From assembly GCA_963971405.1 (NCBI GenBank), contig OZ020486.1, positions 23,645,419 through 23,709,418 on the forward strand: 64,000 nucleotides of DNA, read 5' to 3'. The translations under genes and the position numbers were made by a program. The DNA comes from Psococerastis gibbosa (lineage: Eukaryota > Arthropoda > Insecta > Psocodea > Psocidae). Every line of letters begins with the position of its first letter. The first letter of the stretch is position 1. The notes below the pieces were generated by a model. That model was not told where the DNA came from. It saw nothing but the letters and a program-made list of their open reading frames with translations, and did no database searches. This document shows positions 22,504 to 34,009 of the stretch, one piece after another.

Positions 22504-22672
22504 CAAGGACGGATACAGGGGGGGTGGGGTAGGGGGGTAGCTGCCCCCCCCCAAAATTTGGTAAATCTATTGTAAATTAAGTTATTACGCTCTAATTTAT
22601 TCGATCCTACATAAGTTTATCCTATTTTGACCCACAACTACCCCCCCCCCAAATGGGCTGGATCCGTCCCTG
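22504..22672. mobile_element. Short hAT-like MITE with G/C-run ends
   Basis: Ends CAAGGACGGATACAGGGGGG and CTGGATCCGTCCCTG are inverted, each followed inward by a long G or C run. The flanks (CTTCCCCC and CTCCCCCC) match at 7 of 8 positions and could be an 8-bp duplication, although they are low-complexity. The same end motif occurs at 44832-44976 and, as single or diverged ends, at about 17036 and 25279-25470. Confidence 0.6.
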
Positions 22673-22909
22673 CTCCCCCCTCCCCCTCCTCTCCTTGCTG
22701 TATACGCCACTAATGTGTATTGGGTATAACTTATCTAATAGAAAATAACAGATGTCAGGTAATTTAGAATAGTGGCACGGACTCCGGCTTTCAAGCGAAA
22801 GTTTGTTGGATCTATATAGTCCCACACTTGCTACATTTTGCTGGCTATGCGTCTGAGAGAACGGGAAATAGGTAGACGCGGACTTAGTTGACTAAAAGAG
22901 AGGGCTTTG

Positions 22910-22958
22910 CAGTGGCGTAATTAACACCGCGGTGCAGCAGAAGTTATTCACGCCACTG
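22910..22958. mobile_element. 49-bp palindromic mini-element
   Basis: CAGTGGCGTAATTAAC...GTTATTCACGCCACTG forms a near-perfect hairpin with a short GC-rich centre. The CAGTGGCGTA end is typical of hAT-type MITEs, so this looks like a deletion derivative made almost only of the two ends. Confidence 0.5.
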
Positions 22959-25278
22959 GAGACATTATCGCCCTTGGATCCAGGGATGAAATTTTTTTCT
23001 GCTCCTACAAAAACTACTAGACTAATTATTTGACAGCATATATTTTAAATAGGCCTAAACCATGATCAAAACAATAACATTGAAAATAACAGTAGAGCCC
23101 AAATTCTTAACAACTCCAGTGTACTTCTACCTCCTAGTTTAATATGTTACCTTGCTAATCAAACAAGATATCAGGATTTATCAATTAGCAGCTATCAAGC
23201 AGCGCTAGAGTACGTCGTATGTAACCAGTGTACTTGTAGTACTTGTAGCCACCTAATATTTTATATTACTCAGCTCTTGCGTCCCACGATAACATAACAA
23301 TTCAGCTTTCTTTTACTCTTTAAAAAATTCATTATGCATTTATTTATTAAGTTTGAATAAGTAACCATATGGCCAAAAACTTTGTCATGACCCATGGGGA
23401 CGTGGTATGCTTAACATAGAATACAAAATGAATGATGCAAAATGCCATCTCAATGCTTTACAACAAGCATATCGATAACATCACTGGTTCTTGGAAAGGT
23501 TTGGGAGGGTGTCATGAGAAATGTCATCCCTAACAATAGGGAGAATTAGTGGCAATGTAAATAATCATGATGCCTGTTAGTGGTGTGCTGGGCAGGGGGT
23601 GGTTCTGGCGACTTGAAAAATTTTGTCTCTTCAGTGGACATAACAATAGTATCTGGCCTGGCAAATATAACATTCCACAAAATCGAATGCTCAAGGCTTT
23701 TCCTGAATTTAATCATGGCCTATGACAAATGATTTTATTTATCTTACATGGATTCTTGTGTATAAGGTTTTAGTAGGCACTACCTATGTACAGTACAGTC
23801 GCCTTTACTACTGTACTTAAAGAACGTACCTTGTCAGAAATTGCCGGGTGAATGTCAGGAATTTTACGAGAAACATGCAAATGAAAAAAAAATGGATTTC
23901 GTAAGGTTAAAAATGTGAAATAAAGTTTTTTTTACTGAAATGAAAACTTTTTCGCGCTTTAATTTTAATTTAAAATTTGGCGGGAACTTATATTATAATA
24001 TAATATTGCAATTTATATATTTTAATTCTAGCATAGCCGTTTTCAACAGTGAAATGCACAAATAAATTTACTCTAGATTTAATGAGTCACTTCAGAAGAA
24101 AATTGACACTATATATAATTACTACACTTTGGTTCAAGTGTCAAGAATTGAGCTTTCTGAAATCTGGTAACTATTGTATAACAATAGATGGTGAAAAAGT
24201 ATATAGTAACATTCTGGGCATTGTGCGTAAGTTATGCAACAATTGGCACAGCTGTTGTATTCGACAAGTTGTGCGCATCGTACGACAAACCCAGGGGCCA
24301 GGCTAATAATTGTTCTGTCGCCTAGCCTATTACTGTAGATTGTTCATATTGAGATTTTTTATTTTTTTTTTGTAACAGAGCACCATAAAATGTAAACAAG
24401 GATTTTAAATGTTCCCTATCTTCTCAGTGATCGTAAAAATTCTCATTTCGGCTCTGAGAATGTAAATGGTCCGAGAAAAGCACGGTTTTATTATTTTTCT
24501 GGCATATAAATTTTAATTTCTATTTTTAATAGTCACCAGTCACCACCTCTTACCAGCATCTGACCTTCATGCTGTGATACACTGTATACTACTTTTTTAG
24601 ATCAAAATAAATAGCTCGCATGCGTGGAATACTGTGTATAGTTGCAATACTTGTATATTCAAAACCAACGGAATCATGTGGTAATCTAGCATGCAGTATT
24701 GTGATTGTACGTCTTATATTTTAACTACTTACTTAAGAGGAAGCCGACTGCAGATAGTTATAACGATTTCCAATTTGTAGAGGACTATTTCATAATTATT
24801 ATGTGAGTTCTGTAACGGAATTTTTAGTTTTTGTACTTTTTCCGTTAAACTGACCACGATCAACTTACTCTATATGTTTCTTTGGTGTTATTTGGGAATA
24901 TCTTAAAGCCCTAAAGTTTGATGAACCGTCAAATGGGTGTTAACTCTGTCATTTTCCGAGTTGTGAGGGGCGACACAAGACACAGTATGGTTATCTGCCA
25001 GGCATAAACACTAAACAGGTACACAATTATTTTGTACAGGTTGCAACTGCCGACTGCTCGCCGCAGGCAATATTCGGATAATTTCTCGAATTCTATATTT
25101 ATAGAACTGGCTGTTCGTGGAAGACTATAAATAGGTTTCCGCCCCCATCTTGAATCTCAAAATGAAGTGTATTTTTCTTATAGCGTGCAGTATTCAAATT
25201 CAAATTTATTTAAAAAAAATCAACATTTACCTCAATTACCATATTTCAATCAACAAATGGAAGGGGCCCCAAAGGAAA

Positions 25279-25470
25279 AATCCAAGGGCGGATCCAGCGG
25301 AAAATTTACGGGGGATGCGCCACAAGTTTTTTTTGTAAGTTTCAAAGGTATTTTTTTTGTTGAAAAGTTGAGTTTTATTCCAAAAAAAAAATGTATACTA
25401 GGTATGAATTTACTCATTTAGGGTCATGACCCCTCTGACCCCCCCCCCCCCCCCGTGGATCCGTGATTGG
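25279..25470. mobile_element. Possible G/C-run MITE, diverged
   Basis: AAGGGCGGATCCAG at the left and GTGGATCCGTGATTG at the right are inverted and resemble the ends of 22504-22672. A C run (25439-25454) lies just inside the right end. Confidence 0.45.
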
Positions 25471-26502
25471 GACAAATCCCGTACAGGGCTCTCCTTAACA
25501 AGTAAATAGCAAATAAACTAAAAGAACAGGTTAGGAATATTGTGTGCCCTTTACTTTCCCCTACGCTTTACACTCGGTTTTCATGCACAGCGCAATTAAT
25601 GAGCAATGTAGTGGCTGATAAAAAAAAATTGTGATATAGTATTACTTGTATCTTCGACAGAAGTGAAAAACTAGGCACTATCCCTTGAGATTTTCGGACA
25701 AGAACAACACTAAGAATTTAAAATTGCCAATTTGACTGCTGTCAACAGCTGCGGGGGTCGGTCGTCGGCGCGGCACTCTACCTGAAACACCCCAAACCAA
25801 AGAACTGGCATGTACGATATAACCCCATTGCTTCAGTACAAGCGGATGAATGTGATACTGTATAATACAATATTCGTATATAAAACAGTTTTTTGTGTCT
25901 TCAGTGCAATTCAAATTCGATAGTCAATAAAAACTACTTGGCTAAAGTGAGCATACGTCCCGTTTTGAACGGGACTGTTCCTTTTATCGGTCCTGTTGTC
26001 CCCAGATAAAGCTCCTTGAAGCAAACTAGCCCCGTTTTCCGAATTTTTTTTTTTAATTTTTTACTTTATTTGTTATAATAAAAATAATTAACACTGAGCT
26101 AAGTGAACATTAGTTGTTAAACTTTTTTAAACTAAAGAAAATTGAACAGCTGTGTCTATTTTCAATGTTAACCGGCTAACTGACGCATTAAAACCCATGT
26201 CCCGTTTTGAGTTTAAAAAGAAATGGTCAGTTTATACATGGCCCCTCATCAGAAGTGATTGCAATGGTGTATTTTTTTCAAAGAAAATACTGGAGCGCTA
26301 AAACTAGTTTTTTATTCTTTCATCAACTTCACACTTATCGAAAAGTAGCAACTATTAATTATGTCGCCCTATTGAGTAATTATAATAAGAACATGGCGTG
26401 ACTTCCTTCGTATGAATTTCCACGAAACTTCTATGCCAACTTGGATAGCTCATAGCTATAGTCGGCTCGGTAAAACGCGAATTGTGGCATAGTGCTGTAT
26501 AA

Positions 26503-26983
26503 CAAGGGTTCCCAAACTGTGGCCCATAGACCACCGGACACATATCAGTGGCCCGATCATGACGATTTTAATATCGGGGTTAATATAATACCCTGGTATT
26601 AAAAATTTAAACAGATAATTTTACAGTGGAAACTGCTATTCAATTTTGTTTGTTTACAGTTTTAACCCCAGGAGTAAGTTAATACCAATCGCCATGATCG
26701 GGCCGCAGGTGGTCCACGGACCAAAGAAAGGAATAAGAAAATAAAACAGCTGAGTTATTGGAAATTTGAAGTAAAATACAGTAAGTCTTGACACTGAACT
26801 ATAAAATCCAACCGATACCAGTCCTAAACATTTTATCAAAAATTAGCACGTAATTGTAGGCACAAACTACTTGATCTTGGTCCTAGAATTTGACGATTTT
26901 CCTGTCACAGTCATGGTGGTCCACGGAAAATCATAATTTAATAATCTAGTGGTCCACGGACAAAAAAAGCTTGGGAACCTCTG
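26503..26983. mobile_element. Family I hAT-like element with an internal foldback (J)
   Basis: The ends CAAGGGTTCCCAAACTGTGG and AGCTTGGGAACCTCTG are inverted and match the CAGNGGTTCCCAA terminus common in hAT-type MITEs. TGGCCCATAGACCACCGGAC near the left is mirrored by GTGGTCCACGGAC at the right. The centre (about 26548-26712) is a second inverted repeat, CGATCATGACGATTTTAATA against TACCAATCGCCATGATCG, of family J type. No 8-bp duplication is visible at the ends I chose. Non-coding. Confidence 0.6.
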
Positions 26984-27713
26984 GACCCTGGTGCATAGCA
27001 TACCTCGAGAAGTTCATTTCCTTCACATATCATTGCCATATGTGGGAACTGGGAAGGAATATTTTCAATCGAAAATTGCAATTTGACTACACGAAACTGC
27101 GTAGGCTAAATTAAAACCAGTGAAGCGTGATGTATTAAATCTTGTACTGAACAAACACGGGTTCGGTTTCAGTAATCCTACACTAATTCAAGTGCATACC
27201 CCTGTATAAAAATGGGCATGAAATCGAGACACTTCCATTGTCAAGTCAATAGCCATTAGCTGTACTAAAAAAATGCCTCCGCAGTCTGGTCATTATAGTA
27301 ATATACTGTATATGCCGTACAATATACTACTACAATAGAAATACTGAACAAGAGGGTAAAAGCAAATTGAGTTACTGAAAAGTGGCACTGTTGTTTCATA
27401 TTACTTGTTGTCATTCCACAAATTAACTTGTATCACCGTGCGTGGCAGCGCGCGAAGCAAGTTCCCTCATGTACCCCTAATAATTAACTTCAATTAAATT
27501 TTAAATTAATTTACACTAGTAATGATGCGAAATTTCAAAATTTGACCATTTAATGCCAGCTTTTACATTTTAATTCTACAATCCAGTGAATTATATATGT
27601 AAAAATAAAAAAATAATGAAAATCAAGATTAACCGTATTTATAGAAGCTAATAAAATTTGAGTTGATTCTAGTGCCAGAAGACATAATTGTCCTTCAGCT
27701 TCCTTACATATTT

Positions 27714-28055
27714 CTATTGAAGATTGGCAATCATCATGGCAATTGGGACCTAGACTACTGCTCCTCTTAATAGGGACGTCGTGCTCTTGCCAAACCACTG
27801 CCACAGGTTTTTCAACCAGAAGCCCGTCCATCTTCCTTGAATTATTACATGCTAAAGGCAATACTTTTCGTTCCTCATTACATGGCTGAAGTATGTTAGT
27901 TTCTGTTTCTTAACCGTCAGCAGCAACTCGGCTTCTGTATTTAATTTGCCTCAGGACCTCAACATAAGGGAGACGATCTCTTCAGAATACGCGCAGCATT
28001 CGGCTGTATACCACATTTCAAATGCACTGATTTCGTCCTCCATAGCTTGTGCCAA
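27714..28055 (-). pseudogene. Decayed LINE reverse transcriptase C-terminal region
   Basis: The minus strand reads E-I-S-A-F-E-M-W-Y, then (other frame) S-R-M-L-R-V-F, V-E-V-L-R-Q-I, then in the first frame N-T-E-A-E-L-L-L-T-V-K-K-Q-K-L-T-Y-F, S-H-V-M-R-N-E-K-Y, W-L-K-N-L-W-Q-W-F and I-A-M-M-I-A-N-L. This follows the well-known tail of arthropod non-LTR (endonuclease-reverse transcriptase) proteins: F-E-M-W-C-Y-R-R-M-L-R, then K-L-x-Y-F-G-H-V-M-R and W-L-K-N-L-R-Q-W-F. At least two frameshifts and several stops show it is dead. Short open frames overlapping it (27550-27861) are shadows. Confidence 0.78.
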
Positions 28056-28235
28056 CGTTATATGTACCTTAATTGGATCTACAGTAAGTTCTATTGTGTA
28101 TTTATTAGTACCTAGAAGCCAGCCTAATGTCTAAATAAGATCAAAGAGGAAAGTTTTTGAAAGCAACTTGTATTCATACTTTCCGTTAAATAGGAAACAC
28201 TGTGCAGAATGAAAAAAAAAAAAAAACGTAATTGC

Positions 28236-28475
28236 CTACATTCCTAAGTGGAGCATAAGAAAAGTCTCAATCAAATGAACTGAATATTTGACGTGTCTGA
28301 GGAAGGTGGTCTTCTCAGAAAGAATTTTCAAACACTTTTGACAATGAAGAACCAGAACAACAATTATAATTAAAACCGACGATAAGCCGATTAACATCGG
28401 TGTTTCAAAAGACATTTGACCGCGCAGTAAGGAAAAAAACGGACGGGCTGACGTCCACATTCCTCTGCGAGGCAT
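28236..28475 (-). other. Open frame with one C2H2 zinc-finger-like motif
   Basis: A 79-codon frame whose residues 45-67 (28343-28275) read C-Q-K-C-L-K-I-L-S-E-K-T-T-F-L-R-H plus V-K-Y-S-V-H. That is C-x2-C-x12-H-x5-H with hydrophobic residues at the two core positions of a C2H2 finger. The segment before it (residues 26-43) is very hydrophobic, which is unusual next to a finger. No second finger, linker or splice partner was found nearby. It may be a relic exon, a transposon fragment or chance. Confidence 0.25.
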
Positions 28476-29506
28476 ATTTCGACAATCTTAAGCCTGGATC
28501 CAATGCCTAATAACTTCATAAGCCTTTGACCAAGCAGGTGGTAGTTCACACCACTGGCCCATCATACTCGTATCTGCACGCAACAATCCCCTTTTCTTGC
28601 TCAACTTAGTCTTTGTCTAGTTGCCTACCACCAGCAGGCAGGTAATATTTTTAATGCTTGTTACACTCGTACTTAACGGTTCTAATTGAAACAAAAAATG
28701 CAATTGCTTATCATTTTTGGTGTTAACTTATTTTGAAAACAAACTGCGGGCATTTATATGATACGCAAGATAGCTCGTAGGATTTCATCTGGTTTCATCT
28801 GAATAGTGAGATATGAAGACAGACATCCAACCCATTCCCATATTTCGACAATTATCAAATGATTTTGAAAGTCCAGATTAATTTGATATGTAATATGAAT
28901 GTTTTATTGATTTTGAAATGGAATGTCATGAAATTGTATGCGCTGACCATTTTATATACTTGTGGGCAAGCAAGCCCAAACACTACTGAGTCAGCAGCAA
29001 GAGCGGCAGATGCCCGTTTCAGTTACGGTTCATTTCCTCGAAATCGTTACCACCCTCAACAGCTGGGGTCTATTTTACTCTGATGATGATGATGATGGAG
29101 CTCGCTGCTGAATAATCGGTAGGCAGCATTAGGGCATTGGTTATAAATTAATGCCTGGAAACTATCTACCATACTGCTTAAATTTATTAGAGATTACTTT
29201 TTCGTCAACCATAATGTACAATATGTTCAATCAAAATTGATGTAGAATTACGGGGGGGAGGTGAATGTCTCTACATGTTTTAGGCTTGCTCATTACGATC
29301 GGTTTAATTTAAACTTGGTCGGTTTCTGGAGGATATAGGGGTAAAACTGCATGTCTATGATCGGCTGGCAACATGAACCATGAACCTGCTACTAAAATCA
29401 TAAAAAACAGAAACAAAATGTCTCGAAGTAATTGAGTCTTAGAGCTGCTATATGTTCCTTGGACTCTTATGGGACCTTCTCAGTGTAGAAACTCCAGACG
29501 CAAATA

Positions 29507-29680
29507 AGCAAGACTGTGCCCAGGTTTTGACTTCGGGGGGGGGGGGGGTGGTTCCAAAAAAAAATTTACGTAATTTATTAATGAATTAATGGATAAATAC
29601 TTCAAACCATACAGGTTTACATACAAAAATTTATTTCGGGGAGGGGGGGGGGCTGGGCACGGCCATGCATGTTAAAGGAT
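29507..29680. mobile_element. G/C-run MITE, second family, copy 1
   Basis: CTGTGCCCAGG at the left and CTGGGCACGGCCATG at the right are inverted, each with a G run just inside. The interior (CGTAATTTATTAATGAATTA, AAACCATACAGGTTTACATA) matches the inverse of 55626-55757. Confidence 0.65.
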
Positions 29681-30551
29681 TAATATTGCTACATTATAAT
29701 GAATGTGCATATTGACAATTCCTAACACACTGCATAAACGGTTCAATGATGTAGTGTTCTGAGCTGATTTGAGATTTTATGATTAGAACTCTTAAGAGTA
29801 CTCACTACTCGAAGACGTACTTGAAATATGAAATCCGTATACAACGAAAGAATTACCAGTACCAAACTCTCAGCCATGGAAGGATCTTAACCTCATAGTC
29901 AGTTCAAATAATGTTCCATAACTCTGGCCAACACCTTAAAAGTCAGTAGCCAACCGAAAAAAAGTCAGTTTGTAGAAGTCATTAACAAGGTAAAAGACGT
30001 AAAAACGTCGACAAGGCAAAATTTGTTATAGACCCCACTAGGTATTCGTTGGGCAGCGGCTGCACGGGGGTCCAGCACTGTATAACCAGGCCTTATTCTT
30101 TCAGCGCGCGTGCTCCTATACTCCTGTCCCCCCACAATTTATTGCTTACAGTCTAAAACATATTTTGAGTTTTTATTACTGTAGTTTTAAATTTCATGGA
30201 TTATAGTGTCCTCACACTTCTCATTGTTGCTATTGCCCTCCAGCTGTGAGTAGTCTGGGAATTTAGGTCCGTGAGTTAGGTTTGTGACAGCTCTATGCTT
30301 CTTGTAACCCGTCTGCAACCCATAAGGCCCTCCTGTTGTAGGCATCTCGCAAACATTTCTTCCTTCACATAGAAAGCAGTGACACATTACATATATTGGG
30401 CTCACAGTGTTTCAGATTATTATATATTATTATACATTATATACGTATATAGTATATATATTGTAGTTACGGGTCATGCCCATTTTACAATTTGAACACA
30501 AATAAATTATTTTTATATTAAATTAAATTAAAGTTAATAAATCGAAGGCTA

Positions 30552-31033
30552 AGGGCCCCCACAGACTGCATACTTTTTATCGGCCGATAGTTTGGTCGGC
30601 TTCTTATAATCAGTATGGAGAGGAATGCATATGCGCACACTACAGCGATTCAGTATCGGCCGATAAAAAAGCTTGATGGGCTACCCGATTACAATCAAAC
30701 TAATCTATCGGCCGACTGTTTAATCAGTATTGGCGCATACACGCCTGCGCATACATGACCATTGTTTAGTCAGCCGATAGCTCAGTTCTCAGAATCTCTT
30801 CTTGATTTTCCTCCTCCGGAGTATGATGAGAGCAATAATTTTTCTGGACAATATTTTCATTGTGCGACCGCTTCAACAGTCAGTTACAAACTAGTTCGAG
30901 AATAGTCGGCCGGCTGTTGGATAGTCTGCGCCCTGTTCACCAACCAAACTGTTTAGTTGGCTCGGTGTGCACACTTTCAGCCCAACCCGACTAAACTATC
31001 GGCCGATAAAAAGTCTGCAGTCTGCGCGGGCCC
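30552..31033. mobile_element. Family L long-inverted-repeat DNA transposon
   Basis: The left end AGGGCCCCCACAGACTGCAT, then CTTTTTATCGGCCGATAGTT, is mirrored at the right by AACTATCGGCCGATAAAAAG, then CTGCAGTCTGCGCGGGCCCT. The arms extend about 50 bp at high identity and the ATCGGCCGATA palindrome is repeated inside. TA flanks both ends. There is no open frame of note. It is a single copy in the window. Confidence 0.8.
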
Positions 31034-31997
31034 TAAAGTTAAATCTATTGGTTGGTCGGACTACTGCAAGTCAGCAACGAAGTACTGCGTTTTCACAAAC
31101 TGTGGCCCATGAGTATTAGGCTATAACCGTAACGCTTCTTATAGGAATCGGCAAATATTCAAAAGTAATAAATTCTATATGCCTTTAAAGACAAAAAAAA
31201 TAGGCTAGTTTGTGTCGGGTCTTTTGGGTGACAAAATTCTGTGGGAGGTATCGCCCAAAGCCGCAATTATCGTTTTATAACCCCCCGAGAAGTGTTTCCA
31301 AACACCTGAAACAATAAATTTAGGATTTCGATGCCAAGAGTTAGAGTAGTCAGTTTGAGGGCACACAAATCTTTCTGTGAAACCCCATACTGCGACTACG
31401 AGTCAGACACACCCACTTATCAAGCCCTTTCAACGCGTCAATGCCCTGTAAAGTCATGGGAGCTGGGGTAAATCCACTGAGATTGCTAACCTTTTTATGG
31501 TACAAAGGGATTCTCCTAAGGGCACAGCCCCATAACAATATCTAGTAATGAGCCGTCTCTATCAAAGCCTATACACAAAGGAGCCATTAAATCAGTAGGG
31601 TATATGTGTGTTGTGGTCCTGGCAATTTTATGGCATGTTTGGATTTTTGACAGTTTAGAAATTATACTGCCGGTGTGAATGGACTAAAAAACCACCAGTG
31701 GGGTTCCATTTGTGTTGCCACTTGAACCGCATACGTTAACCAGCCCATTTTGTTTTACACCCGTTCGCACTGAAACCTATAGCAATTTTTTATGCTGTTT
31801 ATATTGTTTAATGTAGGCTATGCCCAATATATTGCGGAATACATGGTAGTTATTAATATGTTAAATGCTCTGCTTCAAAGTACTTAATTCATTTTAGTAA
31901 TTTTTTTTTTGTTTCATTATTCAGTGTAAGAGATAGTGAGAGCGTGTTCAGAGATAATTCAACGTTCTGCATTCATAGGTCCGGTGTACGGATTTTT

Positions 31998-32850
31998 TGC
32001 TTTCCAATTTATACGTAGTATAAGGAAAGCTTTGTGACGGTCGAAATTTTCGATTCCGAGATTTCAGCGGATTTACACGTTTTAAGGTCTCAGGAACCCA
32101 AAAAAGTGGTTTTTACGAAATGTCTGTCTGTCGCTCTGTCTGTCGTTCTGTCTGTCGATTTCCGGTCAAACTACTCGGTCGATTTTGATGAAATTTGGCA
32201 TGTATGTTCAAAAAAATTATACCTCGAGACAATTTTTTTTATATTGGGCTAACTCAATTTCATCAAATTCTCAAAAAACTCCAAAAAAACGTCTAAAAAA
32301 ATTATTTCTCAAAAACGGCTCCAACGATTTCTTTTAAATTCACATATATTGTAGTTGTTGTTAATGTTGATAAAATGCGGGGGGTCGCTTGCCCCTTGAT
32401 AGTTTGCTTCTGGGGGTAAAAAAATAAAAAGAACTAAATTTTAATGAAAAATGACTAAAAAATAATTTTTCTGCGACACCTTCCTATCGATGATTTCTAC
32501 CTTCAGGTATGTTTTAGGTGTTAAATTGAGTAACGAAACCGGATAGGTTGCTTTCCCAAAAAAGTATTTGGTTTTGTACAAAAAAATGTTTTTTTGAAAA
32601 AATGCTAGAAAATTCACGCTCAAATGCATTGCGTGCCCTGCCAGTATTGCTGTGAGGTAATGTGTTGGTCCGTCCTATCTAGAATTTACCTCACCTCCAG
32701 TGACGTCAGGTGGACACCCCCCCCCCCCCCTCCCGAGATATCGGAAATTTAACCATAGGAAAATTATTTACCATGAAATTACTCATTTTCTCTATCGACT
32801 AATTTTGATAAATTGGAAAGCATGTTCGAGTAAACTCGGACCGGTTCTTA
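31998..32850 (+). mobile_element. Family A TIR element, copy 3
   Basis: Complete: TGCTTTCCAATTTATACG at the left; GATAAATTGGAAAGCATG, then CGAGTAAACTCGGACCGG, at the right. It has the TGTC microsatellite (about 32121-32157) and a C run at 32717-32730. A 72-codon frame (32034-32252) matches frames in other copies at the peptide level because the DNA is shared; it is not a known protein. Confidence 0.88.
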
Positions 32851-33094
32851 GTATTTGTATTCACTTAATAATAAAATTATTAATATTATTATTGTTATTA
32901 TTATTATTATTATTATTTTTGGCACAGAAGGCCAGAATTTCACATAATGGAATATTGAACAATTCCTTTATCAGCATATCACATTTATGTCATTTTTCTG
33001 CAGAGCTACAAATTTTAATGCAATATCCGCACAACGACCTTTTGAAGGGATTGGCATAGAATGAAAGTATAAGTAAATACTTTGTGGATGATGG

Positions 33095-33150
33095 AATTTT
33101 TCACGGCGGCGGGGGGGGGGGGGGTCTGGACCCCCCAATTAATACAGCCT
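33095..33150. mobile_element. Fragment with G run and transposon-like end
   Basis: CGGCGGGGGGGG followed by GTCTGGACCCCCCAATTAAT and ACAGCCTTG. The inverse, CAAGGCTGTATTAATTGGGG, looks like a hAT-type terminus, but the partner end is not evident. Confidence 0.35.
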
Positions 33151-33769
33151 TGAGAGGACAGAGACGTCTTTAAATTCTGCGAACCAACCCGGAGTTCCGT
33201 ACTGTTGACCCAAACATCTATTACAAGTAGATTCGGCAAATTATGCAATGCAACAACTCTCATTAGTTAATTACGTCTTCCATTTTTTATTTTGCTACCC
33301 CCTTGCCCCTTATATACGGCCCTAATCCGCACTGTAATGTCTGCCGCGAATTGTTACCTACAAGATAACTTACTCTATATATTTTGTATATTATATTGAC
33401 CATGTACGAGGCAACATGTGCAATTGCTTCTAGGGACACGTAACGTACATGTAAGTTACGATATATCATGCACAAATGAAGTAAACCCCTTGCGTGGAAC
33501 CTTATTTAGTTTTTATGTGATCATAAAATGAATTCGTATGACGGTATGAGCTTGAGTTCTCAGTAATAACCTTAACGCGATTGTTCCGAATTTTTAGCTT
33601 ATGACAATCACGGAAAAAAGTGATGAAATAATTATTCTATTGTTCGCTTTAATCACTGACGAAGAAAGGGTCATGAATCACCAAAAAATATAATGAAAGA
33701 GGTCATAATAATAATAATAATTAAATAAAATGGCTAGGTTTACTGTATTTTTTTTACTGCTTCTCTGTA

Positions 33770-33935
33770 CTTATTACAATGTTGTCTGTGGTAAGCATGT
33801 CTGAGCTAGCCCATTGGTACATGTAGTTGGTGTGGGTTGACATCCAGGAGTGAACCAGTTTGCTAAAGGCTAGGAATGCATTCAGAAACAATACCAATAA
33901 TGTCGAAACCCGATGGGGTTGTTGGCAAAGTTCAA
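33770..33935 (+). repeat. Dispersed repeat family P, copy 2
   Basis: Contains TAAGCATGTCTGAGCTAGCC, GTGTGGGTTGACATCCAGGA, then AATGCATTCAGAAACAATAC and AATAATGTCGAAA, the block order of the family. Confidence 0.6.
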
Positions 33936-34009
33936 TACTGCTACTACAAGTGGCCTACGCCTCTAATAAGCCGATCAATAATAAAAATAATATTAATTTA
34001 AGAACTGTT

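Noticed and set aside
25940-26220. GTCCCGTTTTGAACGGGAC and a second CCCATGTCCCGTTTTGAG, considered as transposon ends.
   Set aside because: The first is a local palindrome and the second is in the same orientation, so they do not form a pair of inverted ends I can defend.
29078-29097. GATGATGATGATGATG tract.
   Set aside because: An ordinary trinucleotide microsatellite with no associated feature.
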